A stretch of DNA of 64,000 nt from Theileria orientalis strain Shintoku (Eukaryota; Apicomplexa; Aconoidasida; Piroplasmida; Theileriidae): assembly GCF_000740895.1 (NCBI RefSeq), contig NC_025261.1, positions 310,001 to 374,000 of the forward strand. The letters run 5' to 3'. Positions 55,681-64,000 of this stretch are shown here, piece after piece. The first letter of the stretch is position 1, and every line of letters begins with the position of its first letter. A program made the translations under genes and the position numbers. A model generated the notes under the pieces. That model saw only the letters and a program-made list of their open reading frames with translations. It had not been told where the DNA came from and searched no databases.

Positions 55681-56624
55681 CTATGATATTTCTCTGTTGT
55701 ACTTTGACATCGTCTGCCGAAGAAGGTTCATTGAGAACAGGTCCTGCGGGTTTGTTACAGTTGCGGTTGTTGCGTTACCTTGTGGTAGTCGTAAGTCCGA
55801 CGAAGAGCCTCCTCTGGCTTCGTGTCCTTCTCCCCCTCGAACACCTCTAAACCAGTGTAATAGCTGCTGCTGTACCTCTGGGTTCCCTTTTCTTCTAAAG
55901 CGACGTTGCGCCGTAAACGACCTACCTTTTCTGGCCACGGTATAACGTATCCCGACTTCTTTGACACTCTCACTGAAACGTGATTTATCTTGCTGCTTAC
56001 GTGGCTTGTTGTCCGGTGTGTATTTGATTGTGACCCTGGTGCCGACGCTAAATGCTGATTACGGTTATCGGACCTACTTCAACAGCTTGTCTACCAGCTG
56101 CACGTTTGAGTAGTGCATCTTCTTTTCTATCTGTACCACTTGGGAGTCCACCAACAGCTTCCTCTGCGTTTTTTGTTTGTGTGTAAACATTTACCATGTT
56201 GCAGCCCTTCACCTTGACTTGGTTCCGCAATTTATCGCACATCAGCACCTCTCCGGTCTTTCCCTTATCCTTGCCGCTTATTACAACCACCTAGAGTTAG
56301 ATTCACAGTCGTCAGTGTGATTTTGTGGAAACATACCTTATCTCCGGGTCTAATCTTCCATCTTTTGATTATATCGCGTGGTTTTACGATTTTGGGTCCT
56401 CTGGTTTGCCAGTAGGTGAACCTATTTGTTACAATATCAAGGTCCGTGTGGGTGTGTTCACTTAACAGACTGTTAGAGTTAGTGACTCGACTAAAGTTAA
56501 GATTCCATATATTTCTGCGATAACTGGAGCACAAACTGCTACAATACCTTGCTTTTGTATTAAACAACCTCCCGGTTATTAAATTCTCAATCTCAGTTCC
56601 TCTTTTCAAAGTGTGGAACAACAT
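55681..56624 (-). CDS. Ribosomal protein L24 (uL24), organellar
   Basis: About five short exons. The N-terminus (MLFHTLKRGTEIENLITGRL) is basic and Arg/Ser-rich, like a mitochondrial presequence. The core has PRDIIKRWKIRPGDKV, then after an intron VVISGKDKGKTGEVLMCDKL, the KOW motif of uL24, and RNQVKVKGCNMVNVY. Further exons give EKKMHYSNVQLVDKLLK, VGTRVTIKYTPDNKP and LRVSKKSGYVIPWPEK, the last matching the C-terminal block of bacterial-type L24. A possible final 35-nt intron after TYDYHK leads into DLFSMNLLRQTMSKYNREIS (stop 55681); without it the stop is at 55755. uL24 helps start large-subunit assembly. Mitochondrial rather than apicoplast targeting is likely because no signal peptide precedes the presequence. 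Confidence 0.9.
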
Positions 56625-56743
56625 TACCGACTACTTCATGGTTATCGAGCTGTGTGTGCTTTCCTATATATATTCTACGCAAGCGACTAAAATGTATTAT
56701 GTGTATAAATTTGTTTTAGTTAAAATATTAAAAAGTGCCATGT

Positions 56744-57877
56744 TTACCCGTCGGGGAAAGAGTGTAGCTTCACGTGCTGCATAAACCTTTTAGGGTCAGG
56801 ATACTTGGACCTTTTCGAGTCCTTGGGCTTAAAATTAGGGAACTTTGGCTTCTTCTTCGGCTTTTTCGTTTCCATTTCCTCGAAGCTGGACGTCGAGTTA
56901 GATTGCGAGTTGAAGGGCACGTCCAGCTTCTTCCTGTAGACTGTCGGCGACTGGGCTGATGCGCTTGATCTGTTAGAATTCATGCCGCTCGGGTCCTCCT
57001 CTCCTGCCGTGTACTCTTCCACGTACTCCTGGTTCGACAGTAGACGTTCTCGCGCCTTCCCTAGAGTGCCATAATGAGGTGCTTGTGTAAACTTACTTTC
57101 CATTCTTCTCTGTCTCCTGTTCCTCATCATTCTGGAGATGTACGTTTTCGATTTCGTCAGGCATCTTTTGATTTTGAAGCCCACCGACTTGAAGAAGCCC
57201 TTGATTTTTGTGAATATCACTGTGCATCCCGGTGTGTACTTCGACCTTCGCGAGTAGCTCGAATGTACCACTCTGGTCCTTGTAAAATCTGCTTCTTCGA
57301 AGCTCTCTCCTCTTGGGGGCCTGTATAATCCATCGTTACCTTCCGAGTATCTATCTGTTCTTCTCTTTGGTTGCTCGTTATATTTATCTCCTTCTGAGTA
57401 TCTCCGGGCGTTGTAAGGCTCACTGTTTCCTGACGACTCCTCCGATGTGGAGTCGAATGGGTTAAAATCTATATTTCTCTCTAGTCCTGGGTGTGGCACT
57501 GGTTTATACACTTTATTTCTACGATTATTTTGTCTTGGTTTTTCAAACGGCGTGTCGCTTCTCCTGCTGTATCTGGCATTATCTTGTTCTCGTGATCCTG
57601 GTCCGTTGTTAAATCTTCTGTAATTATCGTTCGTTTCTATGTTATTCCTTTTTACCTTCATTGCGTTTCTACTTTTTGTGATTACAAACTCAAAGTCCTC
57701 GTCATTCGGTCTACTCTGTCTTCCACTGGAAGACCTGGACGGACCACCGGGCGTTACATTCCTGTTCTGATTATTCCAGATGCTTTTCCTCGGGTCAAAT
57801 GGAGAAGATCGGCGAAATCTACTCGCATCATCCAAATCCTCGAAATCCGAGGATCCTGATTGCAATTCGACCTTCAT
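56744..57877 (-). CDS. Basic disordered protein, unknown function
   Basis: One exon of 377 residues, MKVELQSGSSDFEDLDDASR at the start. Composition is Arg/Ser/Asn-rich with Tyr-Ser-Glu repeats (RRYSEGDKYNEQ, DRYSEGNDGLY). A short ordered stretch at about 215-250 (CTVIFTKIKGFFKSVGFKIK) is amphipathic and basic and could bind membrane or RNA. The end (KKPKKKPKFPNFKPKD, PKRFMQHVKLHSFPDG) is Lys/Pro-rich. No signal peptide, transmembrane helix or known domain is seen. Its own promoter lies in the 520-bp AT-rich spacer shared with the next gene. Confidence 0.7.
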   Translation of the reverse strand: MKVELQSGSSDFEDLDDASRFRRSSPFDPRKSIWNNQNRNVTPGGPSRSSSGRQSRPNDEDFEFVITKSRNAMKVKRNNIETNDNYRRFNNGPGSREQDNARYSRRSDTPFEKPRQNNRRNKVYKPVPHPGLERNIDFNPFDSTSEESSGNSEPYNARRYSEGDKYNEQPKRRTDRYSEGNDGLYRPPRGESFEEADFTRTRVVHSSYSRRSKYTPGCTVIFTKIKGFFKSVGFKIKRCLTKSKTYISRMMRNRRQRRMESKFTQAPHYGTLGKARERLLSNQEYVEEYTAGEEDPSGMNSNRSSASAQSPTVYRKKLDVPFNSQSNSTSSFEEMETKKPKKKPKFPNFKPKDSKRSKYPDPKRFMQHVKLHSFPDG

Positions 57878-58400
57878 TGCGTTATATTAAATTTAACAAA
57901 AACTGGTTAAATTGTTACATTTTTACAAAGTATTAGAAAAAAAGGTATAATCAATAATAGTAATAGTTGTGTAAATTATAACGCATTATGTTAAAGTTAA
58001 TTTTAACCAAAAAGTTACACAACTATGTTATAACAAATATTAAATTTACACAAAACACAGTCAAATATCAAGTATGATAACAATTTTAAACATAAACAAA
58101 TTCTAATTTCTATGTACATTATGAGGTTGGTCTCAAATATTGATAATTTAAAAAATTTCAAATCACAGTATTATTTTTATTTTTATTTTGTAAATTATTT
58201 TTTGTAATATTTTAATATCAGTTTACACATTCTGTGTTTGTTAGCACTGAGATTTTTAGTATGTTGATTTTATAATTGTTTATCCATTATGTGAATTTAA
58301 AATACAATTTTTTTACAACATTTTACTATTTGTTCTTTTAGTTTGACGTAAATTATTTCATATATTTAAATCGTAGGCTTTTGCAAAACAGGGCCCCAAA
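57878..58400. other. AT-rich divergent spacer
   Basis: 523 bp, very AT-rich, with short A/T runs and no repeat array or frame. It separates two divergent starts and should hold both promoters. Confidence 0.55.
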
Positions 58401-59736
58401 ATGTTGATGAACTCACAAAAATTAACTGAAATGAGCGATACCCAGTTCGAGGAGCTGGTTTCGCTCATTAGATATTCTGCGATGAACGCTTCTGATCTAT
58501 CTTCCAATGTAGCAATGACCTTTTTGTCGAACATGGCTCTGGAATCTAAGTCTGAGGTAGATGCTTATAAAATTAGTGATTGTGTAGAACCAACCGAACC
58601 TAGATTTAGTGAACGAGGATGATAGGAGGTACATGGACTACATCGATGAGGAAAAGGCGCTCGAGCCGGACCTTCTTGACTCCATTAGCAGCTCTTCTTC
58701 CTCCAGAAGGGATCGACGGAGCAAGTTCAATGGCTTCAGAGTTGCAATGTCGCGGCTCTTCACTCTCACCAAGAGGCGAGAGACCCACATGGCCAATATC
58801 ATCGAGTCCAATATTGAGTCTGACAGGCGGAGCAGGAAGGAAAGGTTCACCATATCGTATGCGGACTTGATGAAGCCGAGCACCTTCAAGTACGACGCGA
58901 AGCTCCTGGACGTGCCCATGCACGACTTCAGGAAGAGGAGCATGTCCTACTCGGACTCTATTGAGGTCAAGGTCGTGCCGACTGAAGACGCGCTCGAGGC
59001 TCCCGAGCCGAAGATCTATTCGCTTCCGTTCGAGTCGAACACGCTCTTCCGCAATAAGCACCCGTGGCTGCATCCCACCCTGTCCTTCACGAAGCTCTGG
59101 TTAGTTCCTCGAGCCCATAAATTCCTATAGCCGCATCAAGTACGTCTTCATGACTCTTCCGAACATGGTTTCGCACCTGGATCCCTCCACTTCCGCAATC
59201 GCATGGACCCTTTTCGAGAGGTATTTTAGCCCTGTGCTTTCATACATTTGTATATAATCTTTGTGGAAACAGTCGCCTGTTCACAGCATCACTTTCTACT
59301 CAAGTGAACGCATTGTTCTGATTGAAAGCATATACACTTTATATAGGCTCGTTTTAATCGGCATTGTGACCAAGTTTAATCGGAAACTGTACTCGTCGAT
59401 CTGTTACATACTCGCATACAAATTTAACCAAGACTATGAATCGGACGTCATAAATGAGATTTTAAACATTTTCACCAGAGAAAAGAACATGAACGTAAAG
59501 TTAATATTTTATAATGAAATGAAGGTTTGTGGCCGTTTTAAAAATAGAATACACTCAGATTTTCACTTTACTCGATTTTTCGCTAAAGCTGAGATACAGT
59601 TACATTCGCAATCACATAAAGCAATACTTAGAGTACAATGTAAGCCTTTGTGGTAAACAATTTACTTTAGAAACAATCGTTTTTCAACTTGTATGATACC
59701 CCTGAGTCCACTTACACCATGCTTGAGATGGATTAG
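58401..59736 (+). CDS. Multi-exon protein of unknown function
   Basis: About six exons. Exon 1 begins MLMNSQKLTEMSDTQFEELV; a short intron (donor GTGTAG, acceptor ATTTAG) joins KISD to LNEDDRRYMDYIDEEKALEP. A Ser/Arg-rich stretch follows, then IYSLPFESNTLFRNKHPWLH, YVFMTLPNMVSHLDPSTSAI and the helical LVLIGIVTKFNRKLYSSICY. The last three joins, MK-LRYSYIRNHIKQYLEYN and KQSFFNLYDTPESTYTMLEM, are phase-perfect and give a stop at 59734-59736. The region around 59280-59520 reads as a helical domain; I do not recognise the family. The protein has no signal peptide and no obvious membrane helix. Confidence 0.7.
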
Positions 59737-59784
59737 TTTTTAATGTAGTTTACACTTTCAGCATCTGTGTGCCAGCTCTTTACA

Positions 59785-60941
59785 CTAACTTTGTTTCCGC
59801 GGTTGCTTTATGAACCGTGGGTCGTTGAACCTGTGCATATTGTACATTTTAATGCAGGGGTGGTGCAGCAGCTCCGCCGAGCTCGGCCTTTCTGTGGACA
59901 CCTTCGTGAAGCACTTGTCCAGGAAGTCGCGAAACTCGCTGGACATGCTGCCTGCGTGGACGTTTTCGTAGCGGTTCTCGAGCATGTGGTACCACGGCTG
60001 GATCTGTATGCGGCGCAGCACCGTGTCCAGGCCATCGTTCAGCGTCGTGCCGAAGGGCGCGAACCCGAAGTAGAGCTCGAAGGCCAGCACTCCGACCGTC
60101 CAGATGTCAGTCTTATGGCCTACCTCGCCGAACCTCTTCTCCAGCCTGTACTTGTACGTGCACTGCTCCGGCGACCAGTAGTCATACGTTCCCCTCAGGA
60201 AGTCCGAGTCCTTCATGTTGTTGTCGAACGCCCTGTTGATGTGCGCTGAGAGTCCAAAGTCAGCCAGCTTTACCACGTTGTTCTGGTCCAGCAGTATGTT
60301 CTCCGGCTTTATGTCCAGGTGCGCGATGTGCTTGTCGTGGCACGTTCGCAGTGCCCAGATGACCTGGAACAGAATCTGGCACACCTCCGGTTCCTCCAGC
60401 CTCTTTTTCTTCATCAGGTAGCTGAACAGGTCACCGTTGTGGCAGTACTCGATAACCATGAAAATCATCGTCTTCGTGGTGAACCACGTGTACAGACTAA
60501 ACAGTTTTATTTTCACTGGCTCTCTTACCATGAAATGTTAGGGTGCCTCAGGTGTGAGTGCAGCTCTATCTCCCTCTTGAACATGGATTCCTGGCCCGAT
60601 CTACGCGAATTAAAATTAGAAATCGAAACCAAATGTGTGAATCCAGTATAATTATAAACGCACCCTACTAGTTGAGCCTTTGAAACGCACTTTAGAACAC
60701 AAATGAAACCCGTTCTGCGCTCCCTGGCAAGGAAAACTTGACCATGGGCTCCATCTCCCTAAAATAAAACGATTAGTTGCGAATAAAGACAGATGTGCCT
60801 CTTTATTCATTCGCTTACCAGTAATCCTCCGATGTCAAAGTCATCTAGTGTAAACCAGAGTGAATGGATACTACTTTTCGATGCGATGTCGGTATCGGAG
60901 GCCGTAAGTCTGGTACAGCTACATTCGTAGCTATTGTTCAT
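59785..60941 (-). CDS. Aurora-like protein kinase with HLD catalytic loop
   Basis: Four exons. Start ATG at 60939-60941 gives MNNSYECSCTRLTASDTDIA, then WFTLDDFDIGGLL-GDGAHGQVFLARE across an intron: the glycine loop is GDGAHG. The lysine is in VLKCVSKAQL. The C-helix FKREIELHSHLRHPNIS is close to the Aurora-family REIEIQSHLRHPNI. The last exon has VIEYCHNGDLFSYLMKKKRL, IAHLDIKPENILLDQNN, LADFGLSAHI and GTYDYWSPEQ. The family HRD is HLD here, so the regulatory Arg is lost while Asp and Lys remain. The T-loop lacks the Arg-x-Thr activation site of Aurora, and WSPEQ replaces LPPEM. It ends FIKQPRKQS. Aurora kinases act at spindle and centrosome; a divergent apicomplexan Aurora-related kinase is likely, a CAMK-like kinase less so. 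Confidence 0.88.
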
Positions 60942-61158
60942 TGTACAACAGTTAGACTAATTTAAACATTTATTTTACACAGTTCTAATGATACACATTT
61001 AAATTTGCTATATAAAGTTACAAATAATTCTGTACAACATCAGTCTCTATAGGGCTTGATGTGTAGTGAACTAAACATTCGATTAGCATCTCCTTTTTAA
61101 AATATTCAATTGATTATTTTTATATATTGTTTTTTAAAATGATACTTTGTTTATCATT

Positions 61159-61940
61159 ATGTCAACTTACTTCCCCAAGTCTCTGAAGAATAAGGCTAAG
61201 AGCACATTTCTGTTTTCGCAAAATCCCATCTTTCCTCCCAGCAGGAGGCCTTCGCGATGGCTGTTCGAGAGCCTCAAGACTCACCCTACCCTCGATAGGG
61301 GCTACCCTGTTTTTGACGTCATTTTCGACACCCTCAACCAGAAGGCCAGCGGCTTGAGGAAATATAAGCCTAAGCCCGTTAGCCTCCAGGTGAAGAGGGA
61401 CTATGACCTGAGCAATCACCACGAGATGAACCACAGGTTCCGATTCGAGTTAAACGGCGTTTTCAACGGTAATTTGCCCCCCTTTAACCCGTGTCCAGAG
61501 AAGAAGTTTGAAAGTGAGCTTCAGTCTCATTGCAACCAGCTGTTTCTCGTCGGATGGATCAAGTGTCGACGCAAATTCGCCATTGGCCACGTACTTTAGT
61601 TACCCAGTCTCACTTCTTCAGCTTCAGGGCAACGTTATCGCTACCACTCAGATGAAGCGCTGGATGGAGATCTGCGGCACCAGCAACGCCAAGTTTTCCC
61701 GTGTGTACTTCTACGATGAAAACTACGCCATTCCGAAGCTCGATTACAAGTATTTTTCGTTGCTGTCGTTATTGCTATTATATCTATTACTATATTGACC
61801 TATTTTACTTAATTATTATATCTGCTTCCTTGTGCTTATCCTTGCTCTTTAGTGACCTTACTCTCGTCAAGGACTACCGGAAGCCTCTTAAAAAGATGCA
61901 ACATGAACGCAGCAATAGACTAAGCAGGTCTATTATCTAA
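61159..61940 (+). CDS. Small basic protein of unknown function, three exons or more
   Basis: The first ATG at 61159 gives MSTYFPKSLKNKAKSTFLFS, then PSRRPSRWLFESLKTHPTLD, DVIFDTLNQKASGLRKYKPK and HRFRFELNGVFNG. A second exon has LLQLQGNVIATTQMKRWMEI and RVYFYDENYAIPKLDY; a last intron (GTATTT..CTCTTTAG) joins NDLTLVKDYRKPLKKMQHER, stop 61938-61940. The exact boundary between exons 1 and 2 (61465-61630) is not settled. The basic, compact sequence without low complexity looks like an organellar ribosomal or assembly factor, but no family is recognised. Confidence 0.65.
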
Positions 61941-61985
61941 TAATGTACTACTTTACACCGATCCGTAACAGATTAATCCTCGGCG

Positions 61986-63818
61986 TCACTGACACAGTCT
62001 TGACGTGATCTTTAAGATGTGTCTCCTTGCGAAGTTGCAGTAGAACTCTGCTATTACGAGAACCGAGATGATCGTCGTGAAGAGTATCTTGGCGAGGAAC
62101 GACGTTTCACAGACCCTGTAGTAGTCAGTTAGTGTTGCGGCCACTGTCTACCTAGTACCTAGTATAGCTACGCCGTTACCTTGACTCTGGGTTCAGCCGC
62201 TTCATCAGCCACATGCTGCACATCGGGTCCACGCACACGTTCAGTGCAGGCTCGTATACCTGGTCTCCGATGCACACTGGCACTTCGGCGCACTTCGATA
62301 GCGATCCTACGAGCTCGTTTTTGGGGACCAGCCCTATCCTGTACCCTTCCGTGTCAACGACGACGTTGAGCGACTCGAGAACTACAATCGTTCATTAACA
62401 CGAAGCTTACTAAGAGTCTGTGCTACGTGCGTCGCACACACTCCCTGGCTGTAGCTTACCTTTGTATCCTAGTTTGATTGATGGATTCAGCGTGTATGGT
62501 GACTTGTCTCTGAACTCGTCCGGCACGATCATTATTGTCTTCGACTTTCCGTCGTCCTCCAGCAGATTTTCCAGTGGTATTTTTACTGTCTGAGGCTCAC
62601 ATTTTTCAAAGTTGACGAAGTACGGGTTACTCAACTTAAACTCCATGATTGGGAAGTATCGCTCTGACGGCAGCAGCTTGCACAGCCTCGGCTGCGTATC
62701 GTCTGTGAAGCACGATGGGTCCACTGGCAAGTATTTCATCAGCGTGATCCAGAAGTTCTTCGGCAGCACCATGTACGGCGTTCTACGTTATTGTTAGTTC
62801 TGACTACTCGTGGCGTTAGCACTACTATTCGTGTTATCTAGAGGTAGTTACTGTACTACTTACGATAAGTCGATTGTCGCCTCCCAGTTTGATGACGTTT
62901 TTCCAAACAGGCTTACGTTGCATATTTTTAGGTCGTACATTGTGAACTGCAGCGACGAGTTGGTCACGAGTCCTCCCACTTGACGCTTTTCTGACCACTT
63001 GATGTCCTCGTCCGCCAGCCTATCTGTTCCCAGGTACAGTTTACTCGGGAACCTCACGTTCTCCGGCGGGTTAATGTCTATTACGAAGAATCCTCTGTAT
63101 TCTCTTATGATTCTGTCCCATATGCTCGTTCTGCAGCACACCTCCGGGCCTACATCGGTTTTTATTTTACTCGTCCCTACCTGCTATTCCCAGAAGCCCG
63201 TCCACGTTTTTGAATATCCTGATGTCGTATCTGTCCAGGTGTCTCGCCAGCTTCACTGGCACCTTGTCGTACATTACGTCCGACTTTTTGTTATGCAGTG
63301 CCATTCTGAGCGATTCGTATCCTTCTACTGTATATATCTTAAACTCGTTTCCAAAAATCCTAAACGGCGAGGCTCTAAATGTTTATTAGTTGCAATTGCA
63401 CCTACGTAAAGTCCTTTATTGAGTACGGCGAGTGGATCTCTCTACACTCGTAGTTAAACTTGCCCGGGAGGCAGGTCATTGTTGTATCACACCAGGTTGC
63501 TGTTGTAGACTTGTTTGGGTTATAGCAACTATTCTCCACGTCGCTGTTACATATTTTTTTTGAGTTTTCGAAAAGAAATATCCCACATATGGTCGAATGT
63601 AATAGCAGATTTAGGGTTTGGCCACCCATTATCACTGAAACTGTATATCCCGTTCCAGGAACATATTTCAGCGGAATCGAATCCACGTTATAGTCTACAA
63701 CGTTCGATTCTTCTGGCGATTTATCTTCACATTTTACTGTGAAGCTCTTAAATACATTGCGATAAAATATGGCTATATACAGACCATAAACCAGTTTTAT
63801 AAACCTCTTATTCATCAT
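61986..63818 (-). CDS. Membrane-anchored pepsin-like protein with eroded catalytic motifs
   Basis: Six or more exons. N-terminus MMNKRFIKLVYGLYIAIFYR is a signal peptide or anchor. YTVSVIMGGQTLNLLLHSTI then CGIFLFENSKKIC lines up with the pepsin start (Y..I.IG.Q...L..DTGSS..W), but the first DTG is HST. Further on come YRGFFVIDINPPENVRF, ITRDR-like spacers, WEATIDLSTPYMVLPKNFW, which matches the second motif (A.VDTGTS...LP) with DLS in place of DTG, and PVCIGDQVYEPALNVCV. Near the end CETSFLAKILFTTIISVLVI is a transmembrane helix followed by a short basic tail (RRHILKITSRLCQ), stop 61986-61988. Many Cys pairs suggest an extracellular fold. The protein is type-I-like and probably catalytically dead. 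The family assignment rests on motif order and is moderate; gene structure is firm. Confidence 0.72.
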
Positions 63819-64000
63819 TCCATGATGATATTTAAATGTTAAAGCATATAATGTACTAATAAGACTAATATTTTTTGTTATAATGTATTACTTATGGTGT
63901 TGGGATTGCCAATAAAGATTTACTATAATTTATCATAATAGGTTACCTTTTGTATATATATTTTTTAAAATGTATTTCAATCTATTTAAAATTTAATTTT
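63819..64000. other. AT-rich flank
   Basis: The last 182 bp are AT-rich, upstream of the pepsin-like gene. Nothing else is seen. Confidence 0.5.

Noticed and set aside
55067..55945. 292-residue plus-strand frame with Ile/Val repeats
   Set aside because: It starts out of frame inside the GYF gene, runs through the 27-bp minisatellite and ends antisense to L24.

Overview
The window reads as nuclear DNA of an apicomplexan parasite, most likely a piroplasm (Theileria or close kin). Genes are packed a few tens to a few hundred bases apart on both strands. Many introns are only about 21-60 nt with GT..AG ends. Exons are moderately GC-rich while spacers are AT-rich. The gene set mixes ancient housekeeping genes with apicomplexan items: a perforin-like protein, a CDPK-like kinase, organelle-targeted enzymes and fast-evolving secreted low-complexity proteins. 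The fairly high exon GC recalls T. orientalis or T. equi more than T. annulata or T. parva; this is inference only. Most genes were reconstructed by joining open frames through phase-matched splice sites.

1-11 kb: 3' end of an XRN1-type exonuclease (+); MACPF/perforin-like gene (-); secreted acidic/basic low-complexity protein (-); organellar phenylalanyl-tRNA synthetase (+); a very large C2/transglutaminase-like protein resembling CC2D2A (-).

11-24 kb, all minus strand: mitochondrial dihydroorotate dehydrogenase, NSF ATPase, a long disordered protein, and exportin-1. A 1.9 kb AT-rich divergent spacer follows.

25-38 kb, plus strand: CDPK-like kinase with eroded EF-hands; a plant-like TYW3-kelch-TYW2 fusion for wybutosine synthesis; PHF5A (SF3b); eIF5B.

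37-48 kb: membrane RING E3 ligase, small ORF and SPX-EXS phosphate exporter (all -); DPH7-like WD40 protein (+) with an 80-bp repeat array in an intron; low-complexity spacer; secreted 974-residue protein with 22-residue repeats (-).

49-64 kb: two multi-exon unknown genes (+); GYF-domain protein with a possible eIF4E-binding motif (+); 27-bp minisatellite; organellar ribosomal protein L24 (-); basic unknown protein (-); unknown gene (+); Aurora-like kinase with an HLD catalytic loop (-); small unknown gene (+); membrane-anchored pepsin-like protein whose catalytic motifs are eroded (-).

The genes form no operon. Recurrent themes are translation and RNA metabolism (XRN1, PheRS, TYW fusion, PHF5A, eIF5B, DPH7, GYF, L24), trafficking and secretion (NSF, perforin, C2 protein, RING ligase, secreted proteins) and signalling (two divergent kinases). 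No tRNA, rRNA, mobile element or CRISPR array was seen.
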